A DNA stretch of 64,000 bases from Pseudomonadaceae bacterium (GTDB lineage Bacteria > Pseudomonadota > Gammaproteobacteria > Pseudomonadales > Pseudomonadaceae): assembly GCA_019747075.1 (NCBI GenBank), contig JAIERF010000009.1:1-64000 (forward strand), in the 5' to 3' direction. Position 1 is the first letter of the stretch. Each line of letters opens with the position of its first letter. The notes under the pieces were generated by a model. It did not search any database, was not told where the DNA came from, and saw only the letters and a program-made list of their open reading frames with translations. Of this stretch, positions 56,005 to 64,000 are shown piece after piece. The translations under genes and the position numbers were made by a program.

Positions 56005-58113
56005 TTAAGCAGAAAGGACTTCAACCGGCACACCATTGAGCGCCGCATTGCCGGACAGCGCGTCCAGCAGGCGTTCATCAGTCAGGTCGTTGGCACTGGC
56101 GCCGGGCTGGGCGCGGGCAATGGCCAGCTGCACCCCCTGGCGACCATGGCCCCAACCGTGGGGCAGGCTGACGACGCCGGGCATCATATCGCTGCTGCTG
56201 GCGACCTCCACCTTAAGGCTGCCGACGCGCGAGCGCACGCGTACCCGCTGACCATCGGCCAGGCCACGGGCGACCAGGTCATCCGGGTGCATCAGCAACT
56301 GGTGACGCGGCTTGCCCTTCACCAGGCGGTGGTAGTTGTGCATCCAGGAATTGTTGCTGCGCACATGGCGGCGGCCGATCAGCAACAGCTGCTCGGGGTT
56401 GCCCACCGGCGCGTCGGCCAAACGCTGCAGGTCGGCCAACAACAAGGCCGGCGCCGCCTCGATGGTTTTACTCGCGGTCTTCAGGCGTGCCGCCAAGTTG
56501 GCCTTGAGCGGCCCCAGGTCCAGGCCATGGGGCTGCTCGCGCAGGGCGGCCAGGGAGAGTTTGTGCGCAGATTTGTCGCCATAGGGGCCAAAACGCAGGC
56601 CCATGTCGATCATCTGCTCCGGGGCTATGGTCGACTTCAGCTCAGCACCGGTGTGCGCGGCAAACGCCTTGGCCAAGCCGACAAAAATCTCCCAGTCGTG
56701 CAGCGTACCCTCGGGTTTGGCCAACACCGCCTCGTTGAAGCGGGTGACGTTGCGCACCGCGAAGGCATTAAAAGTGGTGTCGTAGTGATCGTGTTCCAGG
56801 GGCCCGGTGGGCGGCAGGATCAGGTCGGCGAAGCGGCTGGTCTCGTTGATGTAAAAATCCAAGCTGAGCATAAACTCCAGACCGCCCAACGCCTGCTCCA
56901 ACTGCCGACCATTGGGCGTCGACAGCACCGGGTTGCCGGCCACGGTGACTAGGGCGCGAATCTGCCCCTCACCCGGAGTGAGCATTTCTTCCGCGAGGGC
57001 CGCCACCGGCAGTTCGCCGCTGTATTCCGGCAGGCCGGACACACGGCTTTGCCAACGGTTGAAATGGCCGCCCGAGGTGGCCGCGACGATATCCACCGCC
57101 GGCTCGGTGCAGAGCACGCCACCCACCCGATCGAGGTTGCCGCTGACCAGGTTGATCAGCTGCACCAGCCACTGGCACAAGGTACCGAAGGCCTGGGTGG
57201 AAACCCCCATACGGCCGTAGCACACCGCCTTATCGGCGCTGGCGAAATCCCGCGCCAGTTGGCGAATGGTCGCCGCTGGCACGCCACAGCGGGCGCTCAT
57301 GGCCTCGGCGGTAAAGCCGGCAATGGCGCTGCGTACGGCGTCCAGATCACTGACCGGCAAATGGCTGGCGCGGGTCAGGCCCTCGTCAAACAGGGTATTG
57401 AGCAACCCGCAGAGCAGCGCAGCATCTTCGCCGGGGCGGACAAACACGTGCTGGTCGGCAATAGCCGCCGTCTCGCTGCGCCGCGGATCGACCACCACCA
57501 GCTTGCCACCGCGCTTCTGGATGGCCTTCAGGCGTTTCTCCACGTCCGGCACGGTCATGATGCTGCCGTTGGAAGCCAGCGGGTTGCCGCCGAGAATCAG
57601 CATGAAATCGGTGTGATCGATATCGGGGATCGGGATCAGCAAGCCGTGGCCGTACATCAGGTGGCTGGTCAGGTGGTGAGGCAGCTGGTCCACCGAGGTG
57701 GCGGAAAAACGGTTGCGGGTTTTCAACAAGCCAAGGAAGTAGTTGCTATGGGTCATCAGCCCATAGTTGTGCACGCTGGGGTTGCCCTGATACACCGCCA
57801 CCGCGTTCTGCCCGTGGCGCGCCTGAATATCGGCCAGGCGCTCGGCCACCAGATTGAACGCCTCGTCCCAGCCTAGCGCCTGCCACTCGCTGCCGATCCG
57901 ACGCATCGGTTGGCGCAAGCGGTCGGGGTCACTCTGGATATCCTGCAGGGCCACGGCCTTGGGGCAGATATGGCCACGACTGAAGCTGTCTTCAGCGTCG
58001 CCCTTAATCGACACGATCTGCACCTGGCCAGCAGCGTCGGCCTCGGTCTGGATGGTCAGGCCACAGATGGCCTCGCACAGGTGGCAGGCGCGGTGATGCA
58101 GGGTTGTGCTCAT
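56005..58113 (-). CDS. Molybdopterin oxidoreductase (DMSO reductase family)
   Basis: 702 residues. The N-terminal [4Fe-4S] ligands are CHLCEAICGL and CPKA. No twin-arginine signal is present, so it should be cytoplasmic. The Mo-bis-MGD fold is seen in NPSVHNYGLMTHSNYF, LILGGNPLASNG and PLEHDHYDTTFNAFAVRN. The Mo ligand cannot be assigned securely (SATSVDQ lies in the relevant region). Start at MSTTLHHRACHLC with GAGG upstream. It may oxidise or reduce a small nitrogen or carbon compound. Confidence 0.85.
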   Translation of the reverse strand: MSTTLHHRACHLCEAICGLTIQTEADAAGQVQIVSIKGDAEDSFSRGHICPKAVALQDIQSDPDRLRQPMRRIGSEWQALGWDEAFNLVAERLADIQARHGQNAVAVYQGNPSVHNYGLMTHSNYFLGLLKTRNRFSATSVDQLPHHLTSHLMYGHGLLIPIPDIDHTDFMLILGGNPLASNGSIMTVPDVEKRLKAIQKRGGKLVVVDPRRSETAAIADQHVFVRPGEDAALLCGLLNTLFDEGLTRASHLPVSDLDAVRSAIAGFTAEAMSARCGVPAATIRQLARDFASADKAVCYGRMGVSTQAFGTLCQWLVQLINLVSGNLDRVGGVLCTEPAVDIVAATSGGHFNRWQSRVSGLPEYSGELPVAALAEEMLTPGEGQIRALVTVAGNPVLSTPNGRQLEQALGGLEFMLSLDFYINETSRFADLILPPTGPLEHDHYDTTFNAFAVRNVTRFNEAVLAKPEGTLHDWEIFVGLAKAFAAHTGAELKSTIAPEQMIDMGLRFGPYGDKSAHKLSLAALREQPHGLDLGPLKANLAARLKTASKTIEAAPALLLADLQRLADAPVGNPEQLLLIGRRHVRSNNSWMHNYHRLVKGKPRHQLLMHPDDLVARGLADGQRVRVRSRVGSLKVEVASSSDMMPGVVSLPHGWGHGRQGVQLAIARAQPGASANDLTDERLLDALSGNAALNGVPVEVLSA

Positions 58114-58136
58114 GGCGAACCTCGGGATTATTGTTT

Positions 58137-58282
58137 TAGCAGGCCGTTGAAAAACGTAGGCGAGGCAGGCAAGACAAGGCAAAAACAGGCGAGGAAGCGG
58201 AGTTTACGAGCGGTAAATGAGCATTCCGAGCCTGTTTTTAACGCCGTATTGCCAACGCAGGTAGTTTTTAAACAGCCTGCTA
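58137..58282. repeat. MITE-like palindromic element, 146 bp
   Basis: Terminal inverted repeats TAGCAGGC.. (58137-58158 and 58261-58282) match at most positions. Inner arms are AAAAACAGGC/GCCTGTTTTT (58181-58190, 58230-58239), around a small hairpin TTTAC/GTAAA (58203-58217). No coding capacity. It lies between the molybdoenzyme start and the argF promoter region. Confidence 0.8.
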
Positions 58283-58540
58283 GTCGACCGGTCAGGTCGC
58301 ACCACTATGGCGACTGCCGGGCACCGGCGCCAGCAGCCTTAGTGCCATGAATCAGGCATCATCAGCGTCAAGCACAGGCGCCCTCGCCCCCTGGCAATTT
58401 GCGCCTATGCGTAACTTCCTTATAAGATCGCGCCTCCCCTATTCGTCGCACTGAGCGGCCCACGCCGCTGGTTACCTAGGCTTTTCCCTGAAAAACCTGC
58501 TTCAAGGTCCAGCGTGTTGTTGTAACTAAGGTAGTTAATG
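58283..58540. other. argF upstream region
   Basis: Part of the 424-base gap between the molybdoenzyme gene and argF, after the MITE-like element. No gene is seen. It should hold the argF promoter and any ArgR sites; none is clear enough to name. AAGG lies before the argF start. Confidence 0.4.
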
Positions 58541-59461
58541 ATGAGCGCAAGGCACTTTCTCTCCCTGTTGGACTGTACGCCCGCAGAGTTGAGCAGCCTG
58601 ATCCGCCGAGGTGTCGAACTGAAAGCCCTGCGCAACCGCGGCGGCCTGTTCGAACCGCTGAAAAACCGCGTGCTCGGCATGATTTTCGAAAAAGCCTCGA
58701 CCCGCACCCGCCTGTCCTTCGAAGCCGGGATGATTCAACTGGGCGGCCAGGCGATTTTTCTTTCGCCGCGCGACACCCAGCTGGGCCGTGGCGAGCCGAT
58801 CGGCGACTGCGCGATTGTCATGTCGCGCATGCTCGACGCGGTGATGATCCGCACCTTCGCCCACAGCACCCTGACCGAATTTGCCGCCCATTCGCGCGTC
58901 CCAGTGATCAACGGCCTGTCCGATGACCTGCACCCGTGCCAGTTGCTGGCCGACATGCAGACCTTCCTCGAACACCGCGGCGCCATTCAGGGCAAGACCG
59001 TGGCCTGGATCGGCGACGGCAACAACATGTGCAACAGCTATATCGAAGCCGCGCTGCAGTTCGACTTCCAGCTGCGCGTGGCCTGCCCCGAGGGTTACGA
59101 GCCCGACCAACGCTTCCTGGCCCTGGCCGGCGAGCGTGTACAGATCGTCCGCGACCCGCGCGAAGCCGTGGCCGGCGCCCACCTGGTGAGCACCGACGTA
59201 TGGACCTCCATGGGCCAGGAAGAAGAAACCGCCCAGCGCCTCAAGCTGTTCGCGCCCTATCAGGTGACCCGCGAACTGCTCGACCTGGCCGCCAGCGACG
59301 TGCTGTTTATGCACTGCCTGCCGGCCCACCGCGGCGAGGAAATCAGCCTCGACCTGCTCGACGACCCACGTTCTGTAGCCTGGGATCAGGCCGAGAACCG
59401 TCTGCACGCGCAAAAAGCGCTGCTGGAAATGCTCGTCGAGCCGGCTTACCACCACGCATGA
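58541..59461 (+). CDS. argF: Ornithine carbamoyltransferase, anabolic
   Basis: 306 residues. It makes citrulline from ornithine and carbamoyl phosphate. The carbamoyl-phosphate motif [11 protein letters not shown] and the [11 protein letters not shown] and [12 protein letters not shown] blocks are intact. The start is given as the second of two ATGs (58538 or 58541). The stop overlaps the ABC ATPase start (ATGA). Confidence 0.97.
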   Translation: MSARHFLSLLDCTPAELSSLIRRGVELKALRNRGGLFEPLKNRVLGMIFEKASTRTRLSFEAGMIQLGGQAIFLSPRDTQLGRGEPIGDCAIVMSRMLDAVMIRTFAHSTLTEFAAHSRVPVINGLSDDLHPCQLLADMQTFLEHRGAIQGKTVAWIGDGNNMCNSYIEAALQFDFQLRVACPEGYEPDQRFLALAGERVQIVRDPREAVAGAHLVSTDVWTSMGQEEETAQRLKLFAPYQVTRELLDLAASDVLFMHCLPAHRGEEISLDLLDDPRSVAWDQAENRLHAQKALLEMLVEPAYHHA

Positions 59462-60504
59462 GCCAACCCCTGCTGCTCAGCCTGCGCAATCTGGGTTGCG
59501 GCTACCGCGGCCAGGCGGTGGTCAGCGACCTCAACCTGCACCTCAATGCCGGTGATATCGGTTGCCTGCTCGGCCCTTCCGGCTGTGGCAAGACCACCAC
59601 CCTGCGCGCGATTGCCGGCTTCGAGTCGGTGCAGCAAGGCGAGATCAGCCTGGCCGGTGAGGTCATCTCCCGCGCCGGTTTCACCCTGGCGCCGGAGAAA
59701 CGTCGGGTCGGCATGGTGTTTCAGGATTACGCCCTGTTCCCGCACCTGACTGTGGCGCAGAACGTGGCCTTTGCCATCCGCCAGCATCCGCAACGGGAGC
59801 AGATCACCCGTGAGCTGCTGGAGCTGGTCAAGCTGGAAACCCTCGGCCAGCGCTACCCCCACGAGTTGTCTGGCGGCCAGCAGCAGCGCGTGGCCCTGGC
59901 CCGCGCCCTGGCGCCAGACCCGCGCTTATTGCTACTGGACGAGCCGTTTTCCAACCTCGATGGCGAACTGCGCCGCAAGCTCAGCCAGGAGGTTCGCGAG
60001 ATCCTCAAGGCCCGCGGCATCAGCGCCATCCTGGTCACCCACGACCAGCAGGAAGCCTTTGCCGTCAGCGATCACGTCGGCGTGTTCAACGAAGGTCGCC
60101 TGCAGCAGTGGGACACGCCCTACAACCTATACCACGAACCGCTGACGCCCTTTGTCGCCAGCTTTATCGGCCAGGGGTATTTCATTCGCGGCCAGTTGCT
60201 GTCACCCGACACGGTGCAGACCGAACTCGGCGTGATCCGCGGCAACCGCGCGTATCAATGGCCCACCGGCAGCGCCGTGGATGTGCTGCTGCGTCCGGAT
60301 GACATCGTCTACGCCCCCGGCAGCGAGCTGCAGGCACGCATCGTCGGCAAGACCTTCCTCGGTGCCGCCACCCTCTATCGCCTGCAACTGGCGACCGGCA
60401 GCCTGCTGGAATCAATCTTCCCCAGCCATGCCGACCTCGAACCCGGCAGCCACGTCGGCATCCGCATCGCTGCCGACCATCTGGTGGTCTTTCCCGCCCA
60501 CTGA
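59458..60504 (+). CDS. ABC transporter ATP-binding protein (FbpC/PotA-like)
   Basis: 348 residues. Walker [10 protein letters not shown], signature [16 protein letters not shown], Walker [13 protein letters not shown] and H-loop VTHDQQEAF are intact, with a C-terminal TOBE-like domain. The closest types import ferric iron or polyamines. No permease or binding protein is next to it. It is coupled to argF by ATGA overlap. Confidence 0.9.
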   Translation: MSQPLLLSLRNLGCGYRGQAVVSDLNLHLNAGDIGCLLGPSGCGKTTTLRAIAGFESVQQGEISLAGEVISRAGFTLAPEKRRVGMVFQDYALFPHLTVAQNVAFAIRQHPQREQITRELLELVKLETLGQRYPHELSGGQQQRVALARALAPDPRLLLLDEPFSNLDGELRRKLSQEVREILKARGISAILVTHDQQEAFAVSDHVGVFNEGRLQQWDTPYNLYHEPLTPFVASFIGQGYFIRGQLLSPDTVQTELGVIRGNRAYQWPTGSAVDVLLRPDDIVYAPGSELQARIVGKTFLGAATLYRLQLATGSLLESIFPSHADLEPGSHVGIRIAADHLVVFPAH

Positions 60505-60523
60505 CATCGCCCGCCGACGCGGC

Positions 60524-61312
60524 TCAGGCCGTGCCTAGCCACAGCCGGCCGCTGGCCACCAGCCGGGCATGCCCACCAATTTTCACCCGCTCGCCCTCCA
60601 GCCGGCAGTGCAGCTCGCCCCCGCGCCGGGAGCACTGGTAGGCGGACAGCATCGACTTGTTCAGGCGCTGCGCCCAATAAGGGATCAGGCTGCAATGGGC
60701 CGAACCGGTGACCGGGTCTTCGTTGATGCCGATGGCCGGGGCAAAAAAGCGCGAGACAAAATCATGGCTGTCACCGCGCGCGGTGATGATCACACCTTGC
60801 CAGGGCAAACGCGCCAGCGCGGCAAAGTCCGGACGGCAAGCGCGCACGCTGCGTTCGTTATCCAGCACCACCAGCAACTTGTCGGCCGCAAGGGCGGTAA
60901 CCACACTTACGCCCAGGGCCTGCTCCAGCTCCAGGCTAACCGCCACCGCTTGCGGCATCAGCGCCGGGAAATCCAACACCAACAGCCCCTCTTCACGGCT
61001 GACACTCAGGGCTCCGGACTTGCAGCTAAAAGCGATCCCCTCACCCGGCTCGCCGTACACCTCGAATAACACCTGGGCCGCCGCCAGCGTGGCATGACCA
61101 CACAAGGGCACCTCGGCCGCCGGCGTGAACCAGCGGATATGCCAGTGGCTGCCCTCTTTGACCATAAAAGCCGTCTCGGCCAGGTTGTGTTCCGCGGCGA
61201 TCTGCTGCATCAGCTCATCGCCCAGCCAAGTGTCCAGGCGATAGACCATCGCCGGATTACCGCGAAACGCGTGTTTGCTAAACGCATCGACCTGATGAAA
61301 ATCCAGTTGCAT
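60524..61312 (-). CDS. PhzF-family isomerase-like protein
   Basis: 262 residues. The catalytic Glu lies in HNLAETAFMV, and the second-lobe signature is DPVTGSAHCSLIPYW. This is the diaminopimelate-epimerase fold, not evidence of phenazine production. GAGGAGG precedes the ATG. It converges with the ABC ATPase gene. Confidence 0.9.
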   Translation of the reverse strand: MQLDFHQVDAFSKHAFRGNPAMVYRLDTWLGDELMQQIAAEHNLAETAFMVKEGSHWHIRWFTPAAEVPLCGHATLAAAQVLFEVYGEPGEGIAFSCKSGALSVSREEGLLVLDFPALMPQAVAVSLELEQALGVSVVTALAADKLLVVLDNERSVRACRPDFAALARLPWQGVIITARGDSHDFVSRFFAPAIGINEDPVTGSAHCSLIPYWAQRLNKSMLSAYQCSRRGGELHCRLEGERVKIGGHARLVASGRLWLGTA

Positions 61313-61523
61313 GAGCCTGCCTCCTCGCCATTGATGCCTGCAGTGTGGCCGCAGCGGTGCACGGCCGCCCGTTACAGCGGAAGCTTTTTCCACAATCACA
61401 GTTCGTCAACTGCACTGCCCTGGGTCCACCCTGCACACACGGGCGCCACGGCAGTGCAGCCCGCGTCATAAAAACCACGCAAAACTGTAACAATTTCATT
61501 GAAAATCAACACACTAGGAAAAA

Positions 61524-61540
61524 TGGCACGCTCCCTGCTA
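61524..61540 (+). promoter_or_regulatory. Sigma-54 promoter
   Basis: TGGCACGCTCCCTGCT: GG at 61525-61526 and GC at 61537-61538 with exactly ten bases between, matching TGGCACR-N4-TTGCW at all but one core base. Transcription should begin near 61550, so an enhancer-binding protein such as NtrC is needed. Confidence 0.85.
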
Positions 61541-61554
61541 AGACCCATCCCGGT

Positions 61555-61592
61555 CAGCACAAAGGCGTGTCTGCCAACCCGACAACGACGTC
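61555..61592 (+). promoter_or_regulatory. Candidate ANTAR-target hairpins (P1 and P2)
   Basis: P1 (61555-61573): CAGCAC, hexaloop AAAGGC, GTGTCTG with a bulged C. P2 (61581-61592): GAC, hexaloop AACGAC, GTC. Both hexaloops have A at position 1 and G at position 4, the pattern recognised by ANTAR RNA-binding regulators. P2 shares bases 61588-61592 with the terminator, so the two are exclusive. P2 is short (three pairs plus possible extension). Confidence 0.65.
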
Positions 61593-61640
61593 ACGAAGCC
61601 TCGCATCTAACGGATGCAGCGGCTCGTGACGTTTTTTTTT
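61588..61640 (+). terminator. Leader terminator (attenuator) before the porin
   Basis: ACGTCACGAAGCC pairs with GGCTCGTGACGT (one bulged A). An inner GCATC/GATGC hairpin caps it, and nine T residues follow. It lies between the sigma-54 promoter and the ribosome-binding site, 25 bases before the start codon. Confidence 0.9.
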
Positions 61641-61665
61641 GCGTTTTGGCACAAGGAATACCGAC

Positions 61666-62949
61666 ATGCGTATCCACACTCTTTCTGTTCTTTCTCTGGC
61701 CGTTTGCGGCGCCTTTAGCAGCATTACCATGGCCGCCGAGGACCTCGCCAACCTGGTCGACTACGGCAAGGTCAGCGTCGATGCCCGCTACCGCTACGAG
61801 AACGTCGACCAAGACAACACCCTCAACAATGCCAACGCCCAGACCCTGCGCACCCGTATCGGCGTGCAGAGCGGCAAGTGGTATGGCCTTTCCGGCCTGG
61901 TTGAGGTCGACAATGTCAGTCGTATCGGTGATGCCTCTTACAACAACACCCGCGACGGTCAGAAGGACTTCTCCGTGGTCGCCGACCCGGATGGCACCGA
62001 GTTCAACCAGGCCCTGCTGCGCTATGACTACAAATACGGCAACGCCGTGGCCGGCCGTCAGCGCATCAACCTCGACAACCAGCGCTTCGTCGGTGGCGTG
62101 GCCTGGCGCCAAAATGAACAGACCTATGACGGTGTACTCGGCCAGATCAAGCCGATCACCGGCATGACCCTGACCTACAGCTACCTCGACAACATCAACA
62201 CCATCTTCGGTCCAGACAACGGCCGCTACGACAATAAGACCAACCCGGCCAACATCGAAGGCCACAGCCACCTGTTCAATGCCCAGTACATTCTCCTGCG
62301 TGATCGCCGTGGCGCACCGCAACTGACCCTGACCGGCTACAGCTACCAACTCGGCCTGGACAACATCGCAGTAACCGCTGCCGCCCCGGTGGGCAGCCTT
62401 TCCAGCCGCACCAACGGCGTACGTGCCACTGGCGCCATCGGCGCCTTGAGCATCGTCGGTGAATACGCGCAACAGGAAGACTACGCCGATAACCCGCAGG
62501 AACTGGACAGCGACTACTACCTGGCCGAACTGGGCTACACCTGGCAGGGCATCGTGTTCAAGGGCGGCTACGAGGTACTCGGCGGTGACGACGGCGTCGG
62601 CAACCGCGCCTTCCAGACCCCGCTGGCGACCAAGCATGCTTTCCAGGGCTGGGCCGACGTGTTCCTTACCACCCCGGCCGATGGTATCGAGGATACCTAC
62701 GTCGGTGTCACCGCACCGCTATGGGGTGGCCAGTTGCAGGCCTGGTACCACGACTTCGACGCCGAGCAGAACAGCACCCGCTACGGCGACGAGATCGACC
62801 TTTCCTACGGCCACCCCATTCCAGCCGTTCCGGGCCTGACCGCGCTGGTGAAATACGCCAGCTACGATGCCGACACCGCAGTGCTGCGCGGCAACGTGGC
62901 CAACGTCGACACCGACAAGCTCTGGCTACAACTGCAGTACGTCTACTGA
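61666..62949 (+). CDS. Outer-membrane beta-barrel channel-like protein
   Basis: 427 residues. A signal peptide (LSLAVCGAFSSITMA) is followed by alternating beta-strand pattern throughout (ARYRYENVDQDNTL; RTRIGVQSGKWYGLSGLVEV; LTLTYSYLDNINTIF) and the C-terminus LQLQYVY ends in an aromatic, as expected for BAM substrates. It looks like alginate-export or OprD-like porins but no single family fits cleanly. Context predicts a nitrogen-compound channel. Confidence 0.8.
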   Translation: MRIHTLSVLSLAVCGAFSSITMAAEDLANLVDYGKVSVDARYRYENVDQDNTLNNANAQTLRTRIGVQSGKWYGLSGLVEVDNVSRIGDASYNNTRDGQKDFSVVADPDGTEFNQALLRYDYKYGNAVAGRQRINLDNQRFVGGVAWRQNEQTYDGVLGQIKPITGMTLTYSYLDNINTIFGPDNGRYDNKTNPANIEGHSHLFNAQYILLRDRRGAPQLTLTGYSYQLGLDNIAVTAAAPVGSLSSRTNGVRATGAIGALSIVGEYAQQEDYADNPQELDSDYYLAELGYTWQGIVFKGGYEVLGGDDGVGNRAFQTPLATKHAFQGWADVFLTTPADGIEDTYVGVTAPLWGGQLQAWYHDFDAEQNSTRYGDEIDLSYGHPIPAVPGLTALVKYASYDADTAVLRGNVANVDTDKLWLQLQYVY

Positions 62950-62991
62950 CCAAGCGTGCCCCGGCGCGCCCGCGCCCAGGGGCACCACATC

Positions 62992-63021
62992 CGCGCCGCC
63001 GGTAGCCCTGCCGGCGGCGCG
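62992..63021 (+). other. Strong intercistronic hairpin
   Basis: 11-base arms CGCGCCGCCGG/CCGGCGGCGCG with an eight-base loop and no T-run. It may stabilise or partly block the transcript between the porin and sensor genes. Confidence 0.6.
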
Positions 63022-63072
63022 CACTCAGCCGGGATGCCTAACCGTCCCGCCGCTTGCCCAAGGAGATGCCCC

Positions 63073-63858
63073 ATGCGTCTATCCCTGCGCCACCTGTTTC
63101 TCACTACCCTGCTCAGCCTAACCAGTCAGCCCAGTTGGGCTGTCATCAGTGATGCCGAAGCGATGAACCTGTCCGGCATGCAACGCATGCTCAGCCAGCG
63201 CCTGGCCAAGACTTATCTGATGATCGGCTCCGGCGTGCGCGCCGAGGTCGCCAATGAGCAATTCGATCAGAGCCTGGCCAAGTTCGAGAGCAACTACCAA
63301 GCCCTCAATGACTATGCCCCCAACGATGCCATTCGCCAGGAACTGGCGCACGCCGGCGACCTCTGGCACACCTACCGGCAATTGCTGCTCACCAGCCCCA
63401 GCCGCCAAACTGCACCGCAGGTGCTGCTGGTCAGCGACCAGTTACTGGCGCCGTGCGAGAAAGTCGTGCAATTGATTCAACAACACACCGGCAGCACCTC
63501 AGCGCTGCTGGTCAATCGCAGCGGCCGCCAGCGCATGCTCAGCCAGCGGATTGCCAAGCTCTACCTGGCACAGAGCTGGCACCTACCGGTCGCGGGGCTG
63601 GACCAGCAGTTCCAGCAGGCCGTCGAGGAGTTCGACAAGGCCCTGGGCGAACTGCAAAACGCCGAGCAGAACACCCCGGCCATCAAGCAGGCACTGCAGA
63701 AAGCCGAAGCACAATGGAGTTTCTCCCGCGCGGGCTTTCGCCTGTCCGGCGACGCGCGTTATGTGCCGACCCTGATCACCACCACCACCGAAACCCTGCT
63801 GCGGCAAATGCAAGACCTCACCAGCGCCTATGAAGGGGTGATGCTGGCCGGCTCTTAA
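63073..63858 (+). CDS. Periplasmic PilJ/NarX N-terminal-like sensor protein (tandem)
   Basis: 261 residues with a signal peptide ending QPSWA. Two copies of the PilJ-type helix are seen: MNLSGMQRMLSQRLAKTY at residues 34-43 and NRSGRQRMLSQRIAKLY at residues 150-159. In nitrate sensors of the NarX type this helix (the P-box) binds nitrate. No second TM or output domain exists, so it would be a free periplasmic sensor or binding protein. AAGGAG precedes the ATG. Confidence 0.8.
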   Translation: MRLSLRHLFLTTLLSLTSQPSWAVISDAEAMNLSGMQRMLSQRLAKTYLMIGSGVRAEVANEQFDQSLAKFESNYQALNDYAPNDAIRQELAHAGDLWHTYRQLLLTSPSRQTAPQVLLVSDQLLAPCEKVVQLIQQHTGSTSALLVNRSGRQRMLSQRIAKLYLAQSWHLPVAGLDQQFQQAVEEFDKALGELQNAEQNTPAIKQALQKAEAQWSFSRAGFRLSGDARYVPTLITTTTETLLRQMQDLTSAYEGVMLAGS

Positions 63859-63870
63859 GACCGGGCCACC

Positions 63871-64000
63871 TCAGCCTTCGCTGCGCACTCGTTTGACCGC
63901 ATCCAGCCAGCCGGCATACAGCTTGCTGCGGTGCTCACCTGCCATGCGCGGGGTGAAGCGCCGCTGCAGGTGCCAGTGACTGGCCACCTCTTCCAGGCTG
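63871..64000 (-). CDS. C-terminal end of a glycerol kinase-like protein (cut by window edge)
   Basis: Only the last 43 residues are visible (ending LYAGWLDAVKRVRSEG). RRFTPRM followed by LYAGWxxAVKR resembles the C-terminus of FGGY glycerol kinases. The rest lies beyond the window. It converges on the sensor gene with only 12 bases between. Confidence 0.7.
   Translation of the reverse strand, partial: SLEEVASHWHLQRRFTPRMAGEHRSKLYAGWLDAVKRVRSEG

Noticed and set aside
60524-61312. Evidence for phenazine biosynthesis from the PhzF-like gene
   Set aside because: PhzF-like proteins are widespread without phenazine genes, and no other phz gene is nearby.

Overview
The window is a stretch of a GC-rich gammaproteobacterial chromosome, almost certainly Pseudomonas sensu lato. 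The case rests on the gene content (MvaT nucleoid protein, malate:quinone oxidoreductase, class I fumarase next to a membrane GGDEF protein, bfd/bacterioferritin, argF), on strong G/C third-position bias, and on gene order. From memory, 1-18 kb resembles the mqo-hpt-upp-uraA-hemH region of P. aeruginosa, 22-52 kb the purU-mvaT-sbcB ... pykA ... fumarase region, and 53-61 kb the peroxiredoxin-bfd-bfr-grxD-argF region. No rRNA, tRNA, CRISPR array, transposase or phage gene was seen.

Layout. 0-5 kb: the end of a chemoreceptor, an SRAP/HMCES-like protein, small conserved proteins, an acyltransferase and a YajG-like lipoprotein. 5-18 kb: mqo, a lytic-transglycosylase-like lipoprotein, a SulP transporter, purine/pyrimidine salvage (hpt, upp, uraA), an MFS transporter, hemH, and a renalase-like flavoprotein with a Trp-rich partner. 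uraA carries one in-frame amber codon. 18-25 kb: a HerA-like ATPase, an amino-acid-type dCACHE chemoreceptor, a CBS protein, purU, mvaT and sbcB. 25-32 kb: a tightly overlapping six-gene operon (RDD, SpoIIM-like, DUF4129-like, DUF4350, MoxR ATPase, DUF58), probably a membrane-associated chaperone/envelope-maintenance system. 32-38 kb: PilZ, DUF4124 and TPR-like lipoproteins, a tandem Usp and pyruvate kinase.

38-48 kb looks like an inserted metal-resistance island. A seven-gene minus-strand operon (outer-membrane factor, two proteins with a His/Asp/Glu-rich mature N-terminus, adaptor, HME-RND pump, beta-propeller, Met-rich lipoprotein) faces a response regulator/histidine kinase pair across a recognisable metal-regulator box. 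48-52.5 kb returns to core genes (enoyl-CoA hydratase, ferredoxin reductase, GGDEF, fumarase). 53-61 kb holds peroxiredoxin, the iron-storage pair bfd/bfr under a Fur-like promoter, glutaredoxin, a cytochrome P460-like protein with a molybdoenzyme, argF with a coupled ABC ATPase, and a PhzF-like protein.

61.3-63.9 kb is the most interesting part. A near-perfect sigma-54 promoter is followed by a leader with two A1/G4 hexaloop hairpins, the second sharing bases with a strong intrinsic terminator. This is the architecture of an ANTAR (NasT/NasR-type) antitermination leader, and it precedes an outer-membrane beta-barrel and a periplasmic protein with two NarX/PilJ-like sensor motifs. I infer a nitrogen/nitrate-responsive outer-membrane uptake or sensing module. 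Other structure outside genes: a ~300-bp repeat present twice in inverted orientation (32.2 and 52.7 kb) whose hairpins show compensatory base changes, and two MITE-like palindromic elements (33.5 and 58.1 kb) that share a core sequence.
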